Source of the DNA: Chloroflexota bacterium
GTDB taxonomy: Bacteria > Chloroflexota > Dehalococcoidia > Bin125
Direction of reading: 5' to 3'
DNA: 64,000 bases
Assembly (NCBI GenBank): GCA_028875225.1
Contig: JAPPFB010000012.1
Location: 294,985-358,984, forward strand
This document shows positions 16,318-23,874 of this stretch, piece by piece. Position numbers and translations under genes: made by a program. The notes under the pieces are model-generated. The model worked only from the letters and a program-made list of their open reading frames with translations, was not told the DNA's origin and did not search any database. Each line of letters starts with the position of its first letter. The stretch's first letter is position 1.

Positions 16318-16973
16318 ACTCGTGGCCTCTCCGGAGACTCGGACTTGTGCTCGTAGCGGTCCCAGTGCAGGACCTCGTCCAGTGGACGGCGGCGGATGGG
16401 GCCGAAGTTTCCGGTTGGCCAGCCGAGCGGAATCAGGACCATGGGCAGGATGTGATTGGGCAGATTCAGTACCTCTTGCGCTTTCTCGCGACCGCCGCCG
16501 AAGAACGCGAGCGTGGTCGGCACGCTGCCGACTTCCAGCGCGCGCGCTGCGAGCAACAGGTTTTGCACTGCGCCCCAGACCTCGGTGGCCGCGGCCGCGC
16601 CGACGGCGAAGGTGTCGGTCGGCGTGACCACTGTGTCGGCGCAGGCGATCACGATCGCCGGCACCTCGTGCAGGTGATTCATCTGGTACTCGACCGCGGC
16701 GAGGAACCGTTCGCGGCGTCCCTGATCGACGTGCGGGTTGGCGGCCTCGCGGTTGTTCTCCAGATACCTCGACACGCCGGCGCGATTGAGGTCGGCGAGC
16801 TGCTGCTTGATCTCGGGATCGCGCACGACGACCCAGTGGCGGGCCTGACGATTGGAGCCGCTCGGTCCCAGGTGGGCCGCCTCGATCAGCTGAACCAGGA
16901 CGTCCTCAGGAATCGGGTCGGGCTTGTAGCGCCGCATGGCGCGGGCGGTCTGGATGACGTCGAAGAATTCCAT
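16314..16973 (-). CDS. Nitroreductase-family FMN oxidoreductase
   Basis: A 219-residue protein with the nitroreductase layout: RAMRRYKPDPIPEDVLVQLIEAA near the N-terminus with the FMN-contacting Arg pair, LGPSGSNRQARHWVVVRD (about 36-53), and the C-terminal LGWPTGNFGPIRRRPLDEVLHWDRY motif typical of this family. Such enzymes use NAD(P)H to reduce nitro groups, quinones or other electron-poor substrates. It is the middle gene of a three-gene minus-strand operon. Confidence 0.85.
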   Translation of the reverse strand: MEFFDVIQTARAMRRYKPDPIPEDVLVQLIEAAHLGPSGSNRQARHWVVVRDPEIKQQLADLNRAGVSRYLENNREAANPHVDQGRRERFLAAVEYQMNHLHEVPAIVIACADTVVTPTDTFAVGAAAATEVWGAVQNLLLAARALEVGSVPTTLAFFGGGREKAQEVLNLPNHILPMVLIPLGWPTGNFGPIRRRPLDEVLHWDRYEHKSESPERPRV

Positions 16974-16991
16974 GCTGTTGCTCCAGGGTAC

Positions 16992-17414
16992 TTAGTCGCC
17001 GTATGAGATCAGTTCGACGAGGTTGCCGTCGGGGTCGCGGGTGTAGACGCTGATTCCCTCGGCGGTGCCAGTGGCCCTGCCTCCGATGCGTGACCCGGGA
17101 CCCTCGATGACTTCGCAACCGGCGGCCTCGATCGCCGCCGCGGCTGATTCGGGCGTGCCGTCCCAGACGAAGCAGAAGTCGCCGCAGCCGGGCTTGGCGG
17201 TCGGGCCGCGCAGGTCGAAGCCGGGGTTTTGCCAGAGCTTCGGGTCGTGGACGTTGATCTTCTGGTCGCCGCAGGCGATGGCGAAGGCCGGGAATTCGCC
17301 GGCGCGCCACTCCGCTTCGTGCAGAATGGCAAACCCGAGCGCGCGATAGAAGTTCAACAACGCTTCGGGATCGCCCGCCGGGATTGCGACGTGATCCATA
17401 CCGGTGACCGCCAT
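16992..17414 (-). CDS. VOC-superfamily (glyoxalase/dioxygenase-like) protein
   Basis: A 140-residue single vicinal-oxygen-chelate protein with two beta-alpha-beta-beta-beta units. Likely metal ligands are H8 (MDHVAI), H56 and E134 (in NLVELISYGD). FYRALGF and the DPDGNLVE motif are family marks. Members include glyoxalases, extradiol dioxygenases and resistance proteins, and this one cannot be placed further. It is the first gene of the operon with nitroreductase and MaoC-like genes, diverging from the haloalkane dehalogenase. Confidence 0.8.
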   Translation of the reverse strand: MAVTGMDHVAIPAGDPEALLNFYRALGFAILHEAEWRAGEFPAFAIACGDQKINVHDPKLWQNPGFDLRGPTAKPGCGDFCFVWDGTPESAAAAIEAAGCEVIEGPGSRIGGRATGTAEGISVYTRDPDGNLVELISYGD

Positions 17415-17537
17415 ATCCGCCCCGTTTCGCTGCAGCGCCGACGCTGCTCTGCTGTGCGAAGCCTAACCCTTCACGCTGTTATCCTTGCCTCGCTCGCAAA
17501 CAGATTCCCAACCATTTCCGCAATCTCTGGAGCGACC

Positions 17538-18428
17538 ATGCCCGATATCTCCGCCGACGATCCGTTTCCTCGTAAGCGTCTGACTATTGGCGAGACCACG
17601 ATGGCCTATGTCGATGAGGGCGATCCAGACGGCGACCCGATCATTTTCCTGCACGGCAACCCGACCTCTTCCTACCTGTGGCGCAACATCATGCCGCACG
17701 TGTTTGAGTCGGGAAGGTGTCTGGCGCCCGACCTGATCGGCATGGGCGTGTCCGGCTCGTCTCCATCGGGCTCGTATCGGTTCGTCGACCACGCGGAATG
17801 GGTTGACGCCTGGATCGAGGGCATGAACCTGGGCGACAACCTGACCTTCGTGATCCACGACTGGGGATCGGCGCTGGGCTTCCACTGGGCCAACCGACAC
17901 CGAGATCGGGTCAAGGGCCTGGTCTACATGGAGGCGATCGTTCGGCCGGTGACCTGGGACGAATGGCCCGAGGCGGCGGCCCGGATTTTCCAGGGCATGC
18001 GCTCGGAAGCCGGTGAGTCGATGGTGCTGGAGAAGAACGTCTTCGTCGAACGGATCCTGCCGGGCAGCGTGTTGCGCGGTCTGACCGAGGAGGAGATGGA
18101 TGTCTATCGGCTGCCCTATCGCGAGGTGGGGGAATCACGCCGACCGACCCTCACCTGGCCTCGGGAGATTCCGATTGACGGCGAGCCGGCAGACGTCGTC
18201 GAGATCGCCCAGAGCTATGCCGACTTCCTCTCGTCGGACGAGTCAGCGCACATTGCGAAGCTGTTCGTCAACGCCGAGCCGGGCGCGATCCTGACCGGGG
18301 CGCAGCGCGAGTTCTGCCGCAGCTGGCCGAATCAGACCGAGGTCACTGTCGCCGGCAACCATTTCATCCAGGAAGACTCGCCGCACGAGATCGGCGCAGC
18401 GATCCGCGAGTGGTACGAAGGTCTCTGA
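17538..18428 (+). CDS. Haloalkane dehalogenase (HLD-II type)
   Basis: A 296-residue alpha/beta hydrolase started at ATG 17538 with a CTCTGGAG ribosome site. It has the features of haloalkane dehalogenases: HGNPTSSYLWRNIMPH with halide-binding N41, nucleophile D108 followed by W109 (VIHDWGSALGFHWA), catalytic acid E132 in YMEAIVRPV (the HLD-II position after strand 6), and H275 in GNHFIQEDSP. The family hydrolyses carbon-halogen bonds to alcohol plus halide. It stands divergent from the VOC/nitroreductase/MaoC operon and is followed by two DinB genes. The dehalogenase call is strong; the substrate is unknown. Confidence 0.9.
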   Translation: MPDISADDPFPRKRLTIGETTMAYVDEGDPDGDPIIFLHGNPTSSYLWRNIMPHVFESGRCLAPDLIGMGVSGSSPSGSYRFVDHAEWVDAWIEGMNLGDNLTFVIHDWGSALGFHWANRHRDRVKGLVYMEAIVRPVTWDEWPEAAARIFQGMRSEAGESMVLEKNVFVERILPGSVLRGLTEEEMDVYRLPYREVGESRRPTLTWPREIPIDGEPADVVEIAQSYADFLSSDESAHIAKLFVNAEPGAILTGAQREFCRSWPNQTEVTVAGNHFIQEDSPHEIGAAIREWYEGL

Positions 18429-18451
18429 CTCGGACGGAACAGGCATTAGAC

Positions 18452-18928
18452 ATGACGGAAATCACCAACGCCGACGAAGCTCGGGCTGCGATCGCGCAAG
18501 CGCGCGCGGAGTTCCGCGAGCTGGTGCAGGGACTCTCGGACGCCGAGTGGGGTCGCAAGAGCCACAACTCCGGCTGGACGAATGGCCAGCTCTGCTGGCA
18601 TATTGCGTTCACCGCCGGGGGCGGCGGCATGCGCGTCTCGCGGCTGCGTCAGGGCAAGGGCTTCGATCCACCCGGTCCGCTGATGGCGGTGTTGCACCTA
18701 TTGAGTGAGTGGATTGTGCGCATCCGTTCGCGAGGGGCGACGCCAGCGACGGTGCTGGCGCTCTTTGACGAGACGTGCACCAGGACGGAGACGGCGATTG
18801 ACACCGTCGCCGACGACGAATGGGGTAACAGCGGCGTGTTCCTCGGCGAGACCATAAGCGTGGGCGATGCGTTTGGGTTCATTGGCGGGCACGTCGCTGA
18901 GCATGCCGCCGAGATGCGTCGCGGCTAG
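18452..18928 (+). CDS. DinB-superfamily protein, tandem copy 1
   Basis: I start at ATG 18452 (158 residues). The four-helix DinB fold is indicated by the three expected metal-binding histidines: H50 (LCWHIAF), H147 and H151 (GHVAEHAAEM). DinB/YfiT-like proteins include thiol-dependent S-transferases and isomerases that use bacillithiol or mycothiol, and many with no known role. It starts 23 bases after the dehalogenase stop and is probably cotranscribed, which hints at a thiol-linked detoxification role (inference). Confidence 0.8.
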   Translation: MTEITNADEARAAIAQARAEFRELVQGLSDAEWGRKSHNSGWTNGQLCWHIAFTAGGGGMRVSRLRQGKGFDPPGPLMAVLHLLSEWIVRIRSRGATPATVLALFDETCTRTETAIDTVADDEWGNSGVFLGETISVGDAFGFIGGHVAEHAAEMRRG

Positions 18929-19010
18929 TTTGCAGGCCCGTCGCCGGGGTCGAGATCGGCGAAGTATCCGAGCGCCAACCACGGATACGAGTAACGAACA
19001 GGACCGAACC

Positions 19011-19487
19011 ATGGCAGAGATCACCAACGCCGAGGAGGCTCGCGCCTCGCTGGAGCAGGCGCGCTCGGAGTATCGAGAACTGGTCCTTGGGATTTCCGAG
19101 GAGGAGTGGAATCGACAGAGCAACAATGCCGGCTGGACGAACGGCCAGCTCTGCTGGCACATCGCCTTTGGAGTCGGAGCGGGTGGGCAGTCGCTCTCCC
19201 GGCTGCGCAAGAACAAGGGCATGAATCCGCCTGCTCCGCTGATGGCCGTGATCAATTTCGCCAGCCTGTGGTATGTCCGCATCCGTTCGCGCGGCGCCAC
19301 CGCCGAATCGGTGCTCGCGCTGTTCGACGAGGGCTGCGCCAAGATGCAGAAACTGGCCGACGGCATCGGCGACGACGAGTGGAGCAACGGCGGCGTTGTG
19401 CTCGGTTCCGAGACGACCGTTGGCGGCGTGTTCGCGTTTCCGAGCGAGCACATCAGCGAGCACGCAGCCGAGATGCGGCGCGGCTAG
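19011..19487 (+). CDS. DinB-superfamily protein, tandem copy 2
   Basis: A 158-residue paralogue of the gene just upstream, with identical length and the same landmarks: MAEITNAEEAR start, GWTNGQLCWHIAFG, RIRSRGATAESVLALFDEG and EHISEHAAEMRRG with the histidine triad. The two differ mainly around 55-90, which would line the ligand pocket. It appears to be a tandem duplication kept with divergence. Confidence 0.8.
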   Translation: MAEITNAEEARASLEQARSEYRELVLGISEEEWNRQSNNAGWTNGQLCWHIAFGVGAGGQSLSRLRKNKGMNPPAPLMAVINFASLWYVRIRSRGATAESVLALFDEGCAKMQKLADGIGDDEWSNGGVVLGSETTVGGVFAFPSEHISEHAAEMRRG

Positions 19488-19502
19488 GTCGCCGGCACGC
19501 CG

Positions 19503-19931
19503 ATGCCTTTGAGTTCCGAGGACATCTTCGAGCGCTACCCGCCACTGCGCGACATGGAAGCGGTCGCGCTCTTCCAGGAGCTCGGCTACCGCTTCACCGA
19601 TGCCGGCGAGGGCTGGTGCGAAATCACCCTGACCGCGTTGCCGAAGACGCACAATCTGTATGGCATCGTCCATGGCGGCGTCTGGTTGCTGGTCGCCGAT
19701 TCGGCCATGGGCGGCGCGCTGGGCACGATCCAGGGTGAGGGCGAGCGCGTAATCACCGCCCAGTCGGAGTTCCGCTGGCTGCGCGGTTTGGACGGTGACG
19801 TGATTCGTGCCCGGGCGGAGGTGATCCGTCGCGGGCGGACGCTGAGCCACTGCTCGGTGGACCTGTATGACGACCAGGACCGGCATATCGGTCATGGCAA
19901 TGGCACCTACGTGATGCTTCCGCCGGAGTAG
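19503..19931 (+). CDS. PaaI-type hot-dog thioesterase
   Basis: A 142-residue hot-dog protein. The family signature HGGVWLLVADSAMGGAL has H57-G58-G59 and D66, where the Asp on the long helix is the usual catalytic residue of PaaI-type acyl-CoA thioesterases. It starts 15 bases after the second DinB gene. Likely cuts an aromatic or short acyl-CoA ester; substrate unknown. Confidence 0.8.
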   Translation: MPLSSEDIFERYPPLRDMEAVALFQELGYRFTDAGEGWCEITLTALPKTHNLYGIVHGGVWLLVADSAMGGALGTIQGEGERVITAQSEFRWLRGLDGDVIRARAEVIRRGRTLSHCSVDLYDDQDRHIGHGNGTYVMLPPE

Positions 19932-20002
19932 CGTGCTGAGTTGCCGCGAAGCTCTACCCTGATGCTTCAACGAATCGTTCGACTGGGGAAGGACGCGTCT
20001 GC

Positions 20003-20752
20003 ATGGCCGGACGACTTGACGGCAAGACGGCATTGATCACCGGCGGGGCCCGTGGACAGGGCGCCGCCGAGGCGAACCTGTTTGCCGAGGAAGGCGCGAC
20101 GGTGGTGATCACCGATGTGCTCGACTCGGACGGAGAGGCCACAGCGGCGGGCAGCGACCGCATTCGCTACCTGCATCACGACGTGACCAACGAGGACGAA
20201 TGGATTTCCGTGGTCCAGGATGTGCTCGAGGACCATGGCAAGATCGACGCGTTCATCAACAACGCGGGCATCTACCGCCAATCGCCGATCGCCAGTCTCT
20301 CCGTCGAGGAGTACATGGAAGTGATCAACATCAATCAGGTGGGCGTCTTCCTGGGCCTGAAGCACGTCGGACCCGTGATGTGCGAGGCCGGCTCCGGCTC
20401 GATCATCAACATCTCATCGATCGCCGGCATGCGCGGCGGGCCCGGGTCGCTGGCCTATTCGGCCTCGAAGTGGGCGGTGCGAGGCATGACCAAGGTCGCC
20501 ATGGGGGAGTTCGCGCCTTCGGGCGTGCGAGTCAATTCGATTCATCCCGGCCTGATTGAGACGCCGATGCTGCATCAACTGCCGGCGATTGAACAGGGTC
20601 TGACCGACCAGCTGGTTCGCCGGATTCCATACGGCCGAATCGCAGAGGCGGTGGAGGTGGCCCGGCTGGCATTGTTCCTCGCGTCGGACGACTCGGAGTA
20701 CATGAACGGCACCGAATTCATCATCGACGGCGGCATGATCCAGGGGATCTGA
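20003..20752 (+). CDS. Classical SDR oxidoreductase
   Basis: A 249-residue short-chain dehydrogenase of the classical type. It shows the TGGARGQG cofactor motif (13-20), an acidic residue at the end of strand 2 (VVITD, D38) that favours NAD(H), NNAG (86-89), and catalytic S139, Y152 and K156 (YSASK). The C-terminal NGTEFIIDGG motif completes the fold. Likely oxidises or reduces a hydroxyl/keto group. It sits between the thioesterase and the cyclase fusion. Confidence 0.9.
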   Translation: MAGRLDGKTALITGGARGQGAAEANLFAEEGATVVITDVLDSDGEATAAGSDRIRYLHHDVTNEDEWISVVQDVLEDHGKIDAFINNAGIYRQSPIASLSVEEYMEVININQVGVFLGLKHVGPVMCEAGSGSIINISSIAGMRGGPGSLAYSASKWAVRGMTKVAMGEFAPSGVRVNSIHPGLIETPMLHQLPAIEQGLTDQLVRRIPYGRIAEAVEVARLALFLASDDSEYMNGTEFIIDGGMIQGI

Positions 20753-20773
20753 TCGAATGAGGTTGGCTGAATC

Positions 20774-22183
20774 ATGAGCGCTCCGCCTGTCCAGTACACG
20801 CGCACCGAGGACGACGTCGACATCGCCTGGGTCGAGCGCGGCGTGGGCAAGCCGTTGGTCGTGTCGACGGGACCGATGTTGCCACTCAACCTGGGTTGGG
20901 AGCCCGGCGGAGTCTGGGAGCGGCTCTCGCAGTCGTTCCGGGTGATTCGATTCGATCCGCGGGGCTGCGGTCTGTCCGAGCGCGACGGAGTATTCGGTTC
21001 GTTTCACGATGAGGCGCTGGATTTGGCGGCCGTGGTCAATGAACTTGGAGCGCCGCGAGTGGCGCTGATGGGCCATTACATCGGCACGCCAGCTGCCGTG
21101 ATTGCGATGCTGAACGAACCGGAGCGATACACGCACCTGTTCCTGCATCTGCCGATTCCCATGGGGGGAGATCGGTCAGGAATGGTGCAGCACAGCGAGG
21201 TCAGCGATCTGATCGACAAGACAGTGGAGAATCTGTTGCGGTTGGGGTGGCAGCATCATGACGAGGCGGCTCGACGCGCGCTCCTGACGATGATCGCACC
21301 GTCTGCCGATGAAGCCACGCTGCGCAACCTGTCGCAAATGATGCATCACTATCCGTCCATGAACCGATTGTTCGGTCTGGTTCGCGAGATGCGCGATCTG
21401 GACCTGCGAAAGGAATTACGCGACGTCGAGATACCGACCCTGATCTCCATCCCATCCGAGGAGGAGGGATTTGACGGGGGATACAGCTCGATGGGCCGCG
21501 ATTGGGCGCGAATCATTCGAGGGGCGCGATTGATCGTGGCCACCGACCACACGCCGGTACTGGTTGACAACGCCCCCACCATCTCGCAGATTGCCGATGC
21601 TCTTGAGGATTTCATCGGCGTGGACGAAGCGATCCGAACGACCGGCGAGGCGACGCGCACGATTCTGTTCACCGACATCGAAGGATCGACCTCAATGGTC
21701 GACCGATTGGGCGACGACGAGGCGCGCGCGATCACACGCGAGATTGAACAGCTCACCCATACCGCCATCCGCGACCACCAGGGCGTGCTGGTCAAGACGA
21801 TGGGCGATGGCGTGTTGGCATGGTTCGGGGCTGCGTCGTCCGCCGTCGAGACGGCGGTACAGATTCAATCGCAACTCGCCACGCACGAGCGCTACAACGA
21901 CGTCTACGTGAGAATCGGCTTGAGCGCCGGTGAGCCGATCGCCGAATCGGACGACTTGTACGGAGCCACGGTCAACCAGGCGGCGCGCATCATGTCGATG
22001 GCGCAAGGTGGCCAGATCCTCGTCTCTGATCTGGTTCGCGGACTGCTGCAGGGGCGCAGATTCCGCTTCGAGGATCGGGGAACACACCAATTGCGCGGAT
22101 TCCGCGATTCGATCCAGATATTCAGCGTCGACTGGCAGAGCGCCTCGGGCGAACGCATGCCCCTGGAAGGGACAAACCGATGA
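20774..22183 (+). CDS. Alpha/beta-hydrolase-like sensor fused to class III adenylate/guanylate cyclase
   Basis: A 469-residue fusion. Residues about 1-283 have the alpha/beta-hydrolase fold, but the nucleophile elbow reads LMGHYIGTPAA, with Y102 where Ser is expected, so hydrolase chemistry is doubtful. Residues about 295-455 form a class III cyclase catalytic domain: metal-binding D301 (LFTDIEGSTSMV) and D345 (KTMGDGVLAWFG), K341 and D394 in purine-selecting positions (adenine favoured), and N401/R405 (VNQAARIM). No membrane segment is evident, so it is probably cytoplasmic. I infer that the dead hydrolase fold is a small-molecule sensor for cyclase output. Its stop overlaps the next start (ATGA). 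Confidence 0.9.
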   Translation: MSAPPVQYTRTEDDVDIAWVERGVGKPLVVSTGPMLPLNLGWEPGGVWERLSQSFRVIRFDPRGCGLSERDGVFGSFHDEALDLAAVVNELGAPRVALMGHYIGTPAAVIAMLNEPERYTHLFLHLPIPMGGDRSGMVQHSEVSDLIDKTVENLLRLGWQHHDEAARRALLTMIAPSADEATLRNLSQMMHHYPSMNRLFGLVREMRDLDLRKELRDVEIPTLISIPSEEEGFDGGYSSMGRDWARIIRGARLIVATDHTPVLVDNAPTISQIADALEDFIGVDEAIRTTGEATRTILFTDIEGSTSMVDRLGDDEARAITREIEQLTHTAIRDHQGVLVKTMGDGVLAWFGAASSAVETAVQIQSQLATHERYNDVYVRIGLSAGEPIAESDDLYGATVNQAARIMSMAQGGQILVSDLVRGLLQGRRFRFEDRGTHQLRGFRDSIQIFSVDWQSASGERMPLEGTNR

Positions 22184-23169
22184 CTGAAATGACCAGGCGT
22201 GAACGCGTGCGGGCCGCGATTTCGGGTGAGCCGGTCGACCGCGCGCCTGCGTCCCTCTGGGGGCACGACTTTCTGCGCGAGTGGAGCAATGACGAACTCG
22301 TCGGCGCGACCTGCGAACAGTACGAGGCGTACGACTGGGACTTCATCAAGATCAATCCTCGCTGGTCGATGTTTCCCGAGGCCTGGGGCGCGGTCTATCA
22401 ACCTCCGGTTGAACAGACCAATCAGACCATGATCCGTCCGGCCCTGAGCGAACTGGAGGAATTGCACGACGTTGTCCCGGTTCACGCCGAGCGCGGCGTC
22501 TTCGGTGAACACATCGAGTCGACACGCCTGGTTGTCGAGCGAACCGGGGGCGAGGTTGACGTGGTCCAGACGGTGTTCTCGCCAATGGCGACGGTGGGAC
22601 TGATGTTCGGTCATCCACGAGCCTTCAAGCTGGCGGCGGCCGAAGCGCCCGCCGCCGTCCATGGCGCGATCGCGCGAGTGACGGAGACGATCATCAACTA
22701 CAGCCGGGCCAACATGAACGCCGGCGCCTCCGGCGTCTTCTACGCGCCGCTGCAGTGGGCCAGCCACGCCAACTCCACACCTGACTTCTACCGCGAGTTC
22801 GGCCGTCCCTATGACCTGCAAGTCCTGGACGCGATCCGAGACGCCGAGTTCAACATCCTCCACGTCTGCCACACCAACAACATGCTGGCCGATGTGCTCG
22901 ACTATCCGGTCCACGCATTCAACTGGGACGACCGCGACGAGACCAACGCCAGCCTGGCCGACGTCTGGTCGCAGACCGACAAAGCCGTCATGGGCGGCGT
23001 CAGCCGGGCTGGTCTCGGGGAACTCGGCGCGGACGAAGTGCGCAATCAGGCGTCGGAGGCGGCGAGCGTCGGCAACACGCGGGTGTTTGTCACCGGAGGC
23101 TGCTCGATTCCGCCGCATACATCGCAGGAGAATCGCGCGGCGGTGGCGTCTGGGGTACGGGGGAACTAG
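22180..23169 (+). CDS. UroD/MtaA-superfamily protein (cobamide methyltransferase-like)
   Basis: A 329-residue TIM-barrel protein of the uroporphyrinogen decarboxylase superfamily. H228-x-C230 (ILHVCHTNN) and C308 (VTGGCSIPP) form the H-x-C...C zinc-site pattern of MtaA/CmuA-type methylcobamide methyltransferases rather than true heme-pathway UroD. Family members move methyl groups between a corrinoid protein and a thiol. No corrinoid-binding protein is seen nearby. It is translationally coupled to the cyclase fusion (four-base ATGA overlap), so its activity may be linked to cyclic nucleotide signalling. Confidence 0.8.
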   Translation: MTEMTRRERVRAAISGEPVDRAPASLWGHDFLREWSNDELVGATCEQYEAYDWDFIKINPRWSMFPEAWGAVYQPPVEQTNQTMIRPALSELEELHDVVPVHAERGVFGEHIESTRLVVERTGGEVDVVQTVFSPMATVGLMFGHPRAFKLAAAEAPAAVHGAIARVTETIINYSRANMNAGASGVFYAPLQWASHANSTPDFYREFGRPYDLQVLDAIRDAEFNILHVCHTNNMLADVLDYPVHAFNWDDRDETNASLADVWSQTDKAVMGGVSRAGLGELGADEVRNQASEAASVGNTRVFVTGGCSIPPHTSQENRAAVASGVRGN

Positions 23170-23603
23170 GTCGCCGCTAGCAGCGGATTCGACCAACGTA
23201 AGCCAGGAAACCGCGCAAAGCCGCGATCGTTGGTGTGGATCTCTGCATCGTGCTCAATCGCAACCGCTGCGATATGCGCGTCGGGAACGACGTTCCCGCC
23301 CTGGCCTGCCGCCCTGAGCAGTTCAGCGAGAACCCGCAGATGATCCGTTCCTGGTAGCAGCACGGAAATGTGTTGATAAGAGAGCCAACGCTCAACGACT
23401 GCGACAGCCTGCGGCGTTGACAGCGGCATCGTCAACTTGGTCGGGTGCGTCGCTAAGCGCACGAACCCAATGCTGACTAACCACGGCACGCCGACCGGCT
23501 CACGCCCGCTTACCAGTTGTACCCACCAGCGACGTGCTTCGTCATGATGCGCGAACTCTCTGAAGTGGGCGTACAACAACAGATTGACATCGGGAACGAT
23601 CAC
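23166..23603 (-). CDS. vapC: VapC-type PIN-domain toxin
   Basis: A PIN-domain nuclease. I prefer the GTG at 23603 (145 residues) because it overlaps the antitoxin stop by four bases (GTGA), the common toxin-antitoxin arrangement; a GTG at 23627 would add eight residues. Acidic metal ligands are D5 (VPDVNLLLYAH), D108 (VVPDAHIAA) and D126 (HTNDRGF). The length and the FPGLRW ending fit VapC. Its 3' end overlaps that of the UroD-like gene by four bases. Confidence 0.85.
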   Translation of the reverse strand: MIVPDVNLLLYAHFREFAHHDEARRWWVQLVSGREPVGVPWLVSIGFVRLATHPTKLTMPLSTPQAVAVVERWLSYQHISVLLPGTDHLRVLAELLRAAGQGGNVVPDAHIAAVAIEHDAEIHTNDRGFARFPGLRWSNPLLAAT

Positions 23604-23857
23604 TGCCGGATCTTCTGTTCGAGCCACTCATCATCAAGTTCGGAAAGGACCTGTTTTGGAGTGAGATGGGCGATCTCTGGCCGCAACCCACCAGGGAATG
23701 TCTTCAAATCTGGCGATTCCCGCAAAACGGACGCTCGGTCGCAAAACCGACTGCGAAGCTCTTCGTTGGCCAGCTGATCTGCTGGCACGCCGCGGCGCTC
23801 TGCCTCTTCGGCGAGAGCGGCGGCGACATCGTCGTCGAGGGAGAGCTGTTTGGTCAT
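23600..23857 (-). CDS. vapB: VapB-type ribbon-helix-helix antitoxin
   Basis: An 85-residue protein starting MTKQLSLDDDVAAALAEEAERRGV, the typical ribbon strand plus first helix of RHH antitoxins, followed by a second helix (PADQLANEELRSRF) and a tail that should wrap the toxin. It lies directly upstream of the PIN toxin and is expected to bind its own promoter as a dimer. Confidence 0.8.
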   Translation of the reverse strand: MTKQLSLDDDVAAALAEEAERRGVPADQLANEELRSRFCDRASVLRESPDLKTFPGGLRPEIAHLTPKQVLSELDDEWLEQKIRQ

Positions 23858-23874
23858 GAGCTCAGCCTAGTTGG

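Noticed and set aside
22180-23169. True uroporphyrinogen decarboxylase (hemE)
   Set aside because: The H-x-C...C zinc pattern fits the MtaA/CmuA branch, and no other heme-pathway genes are near.
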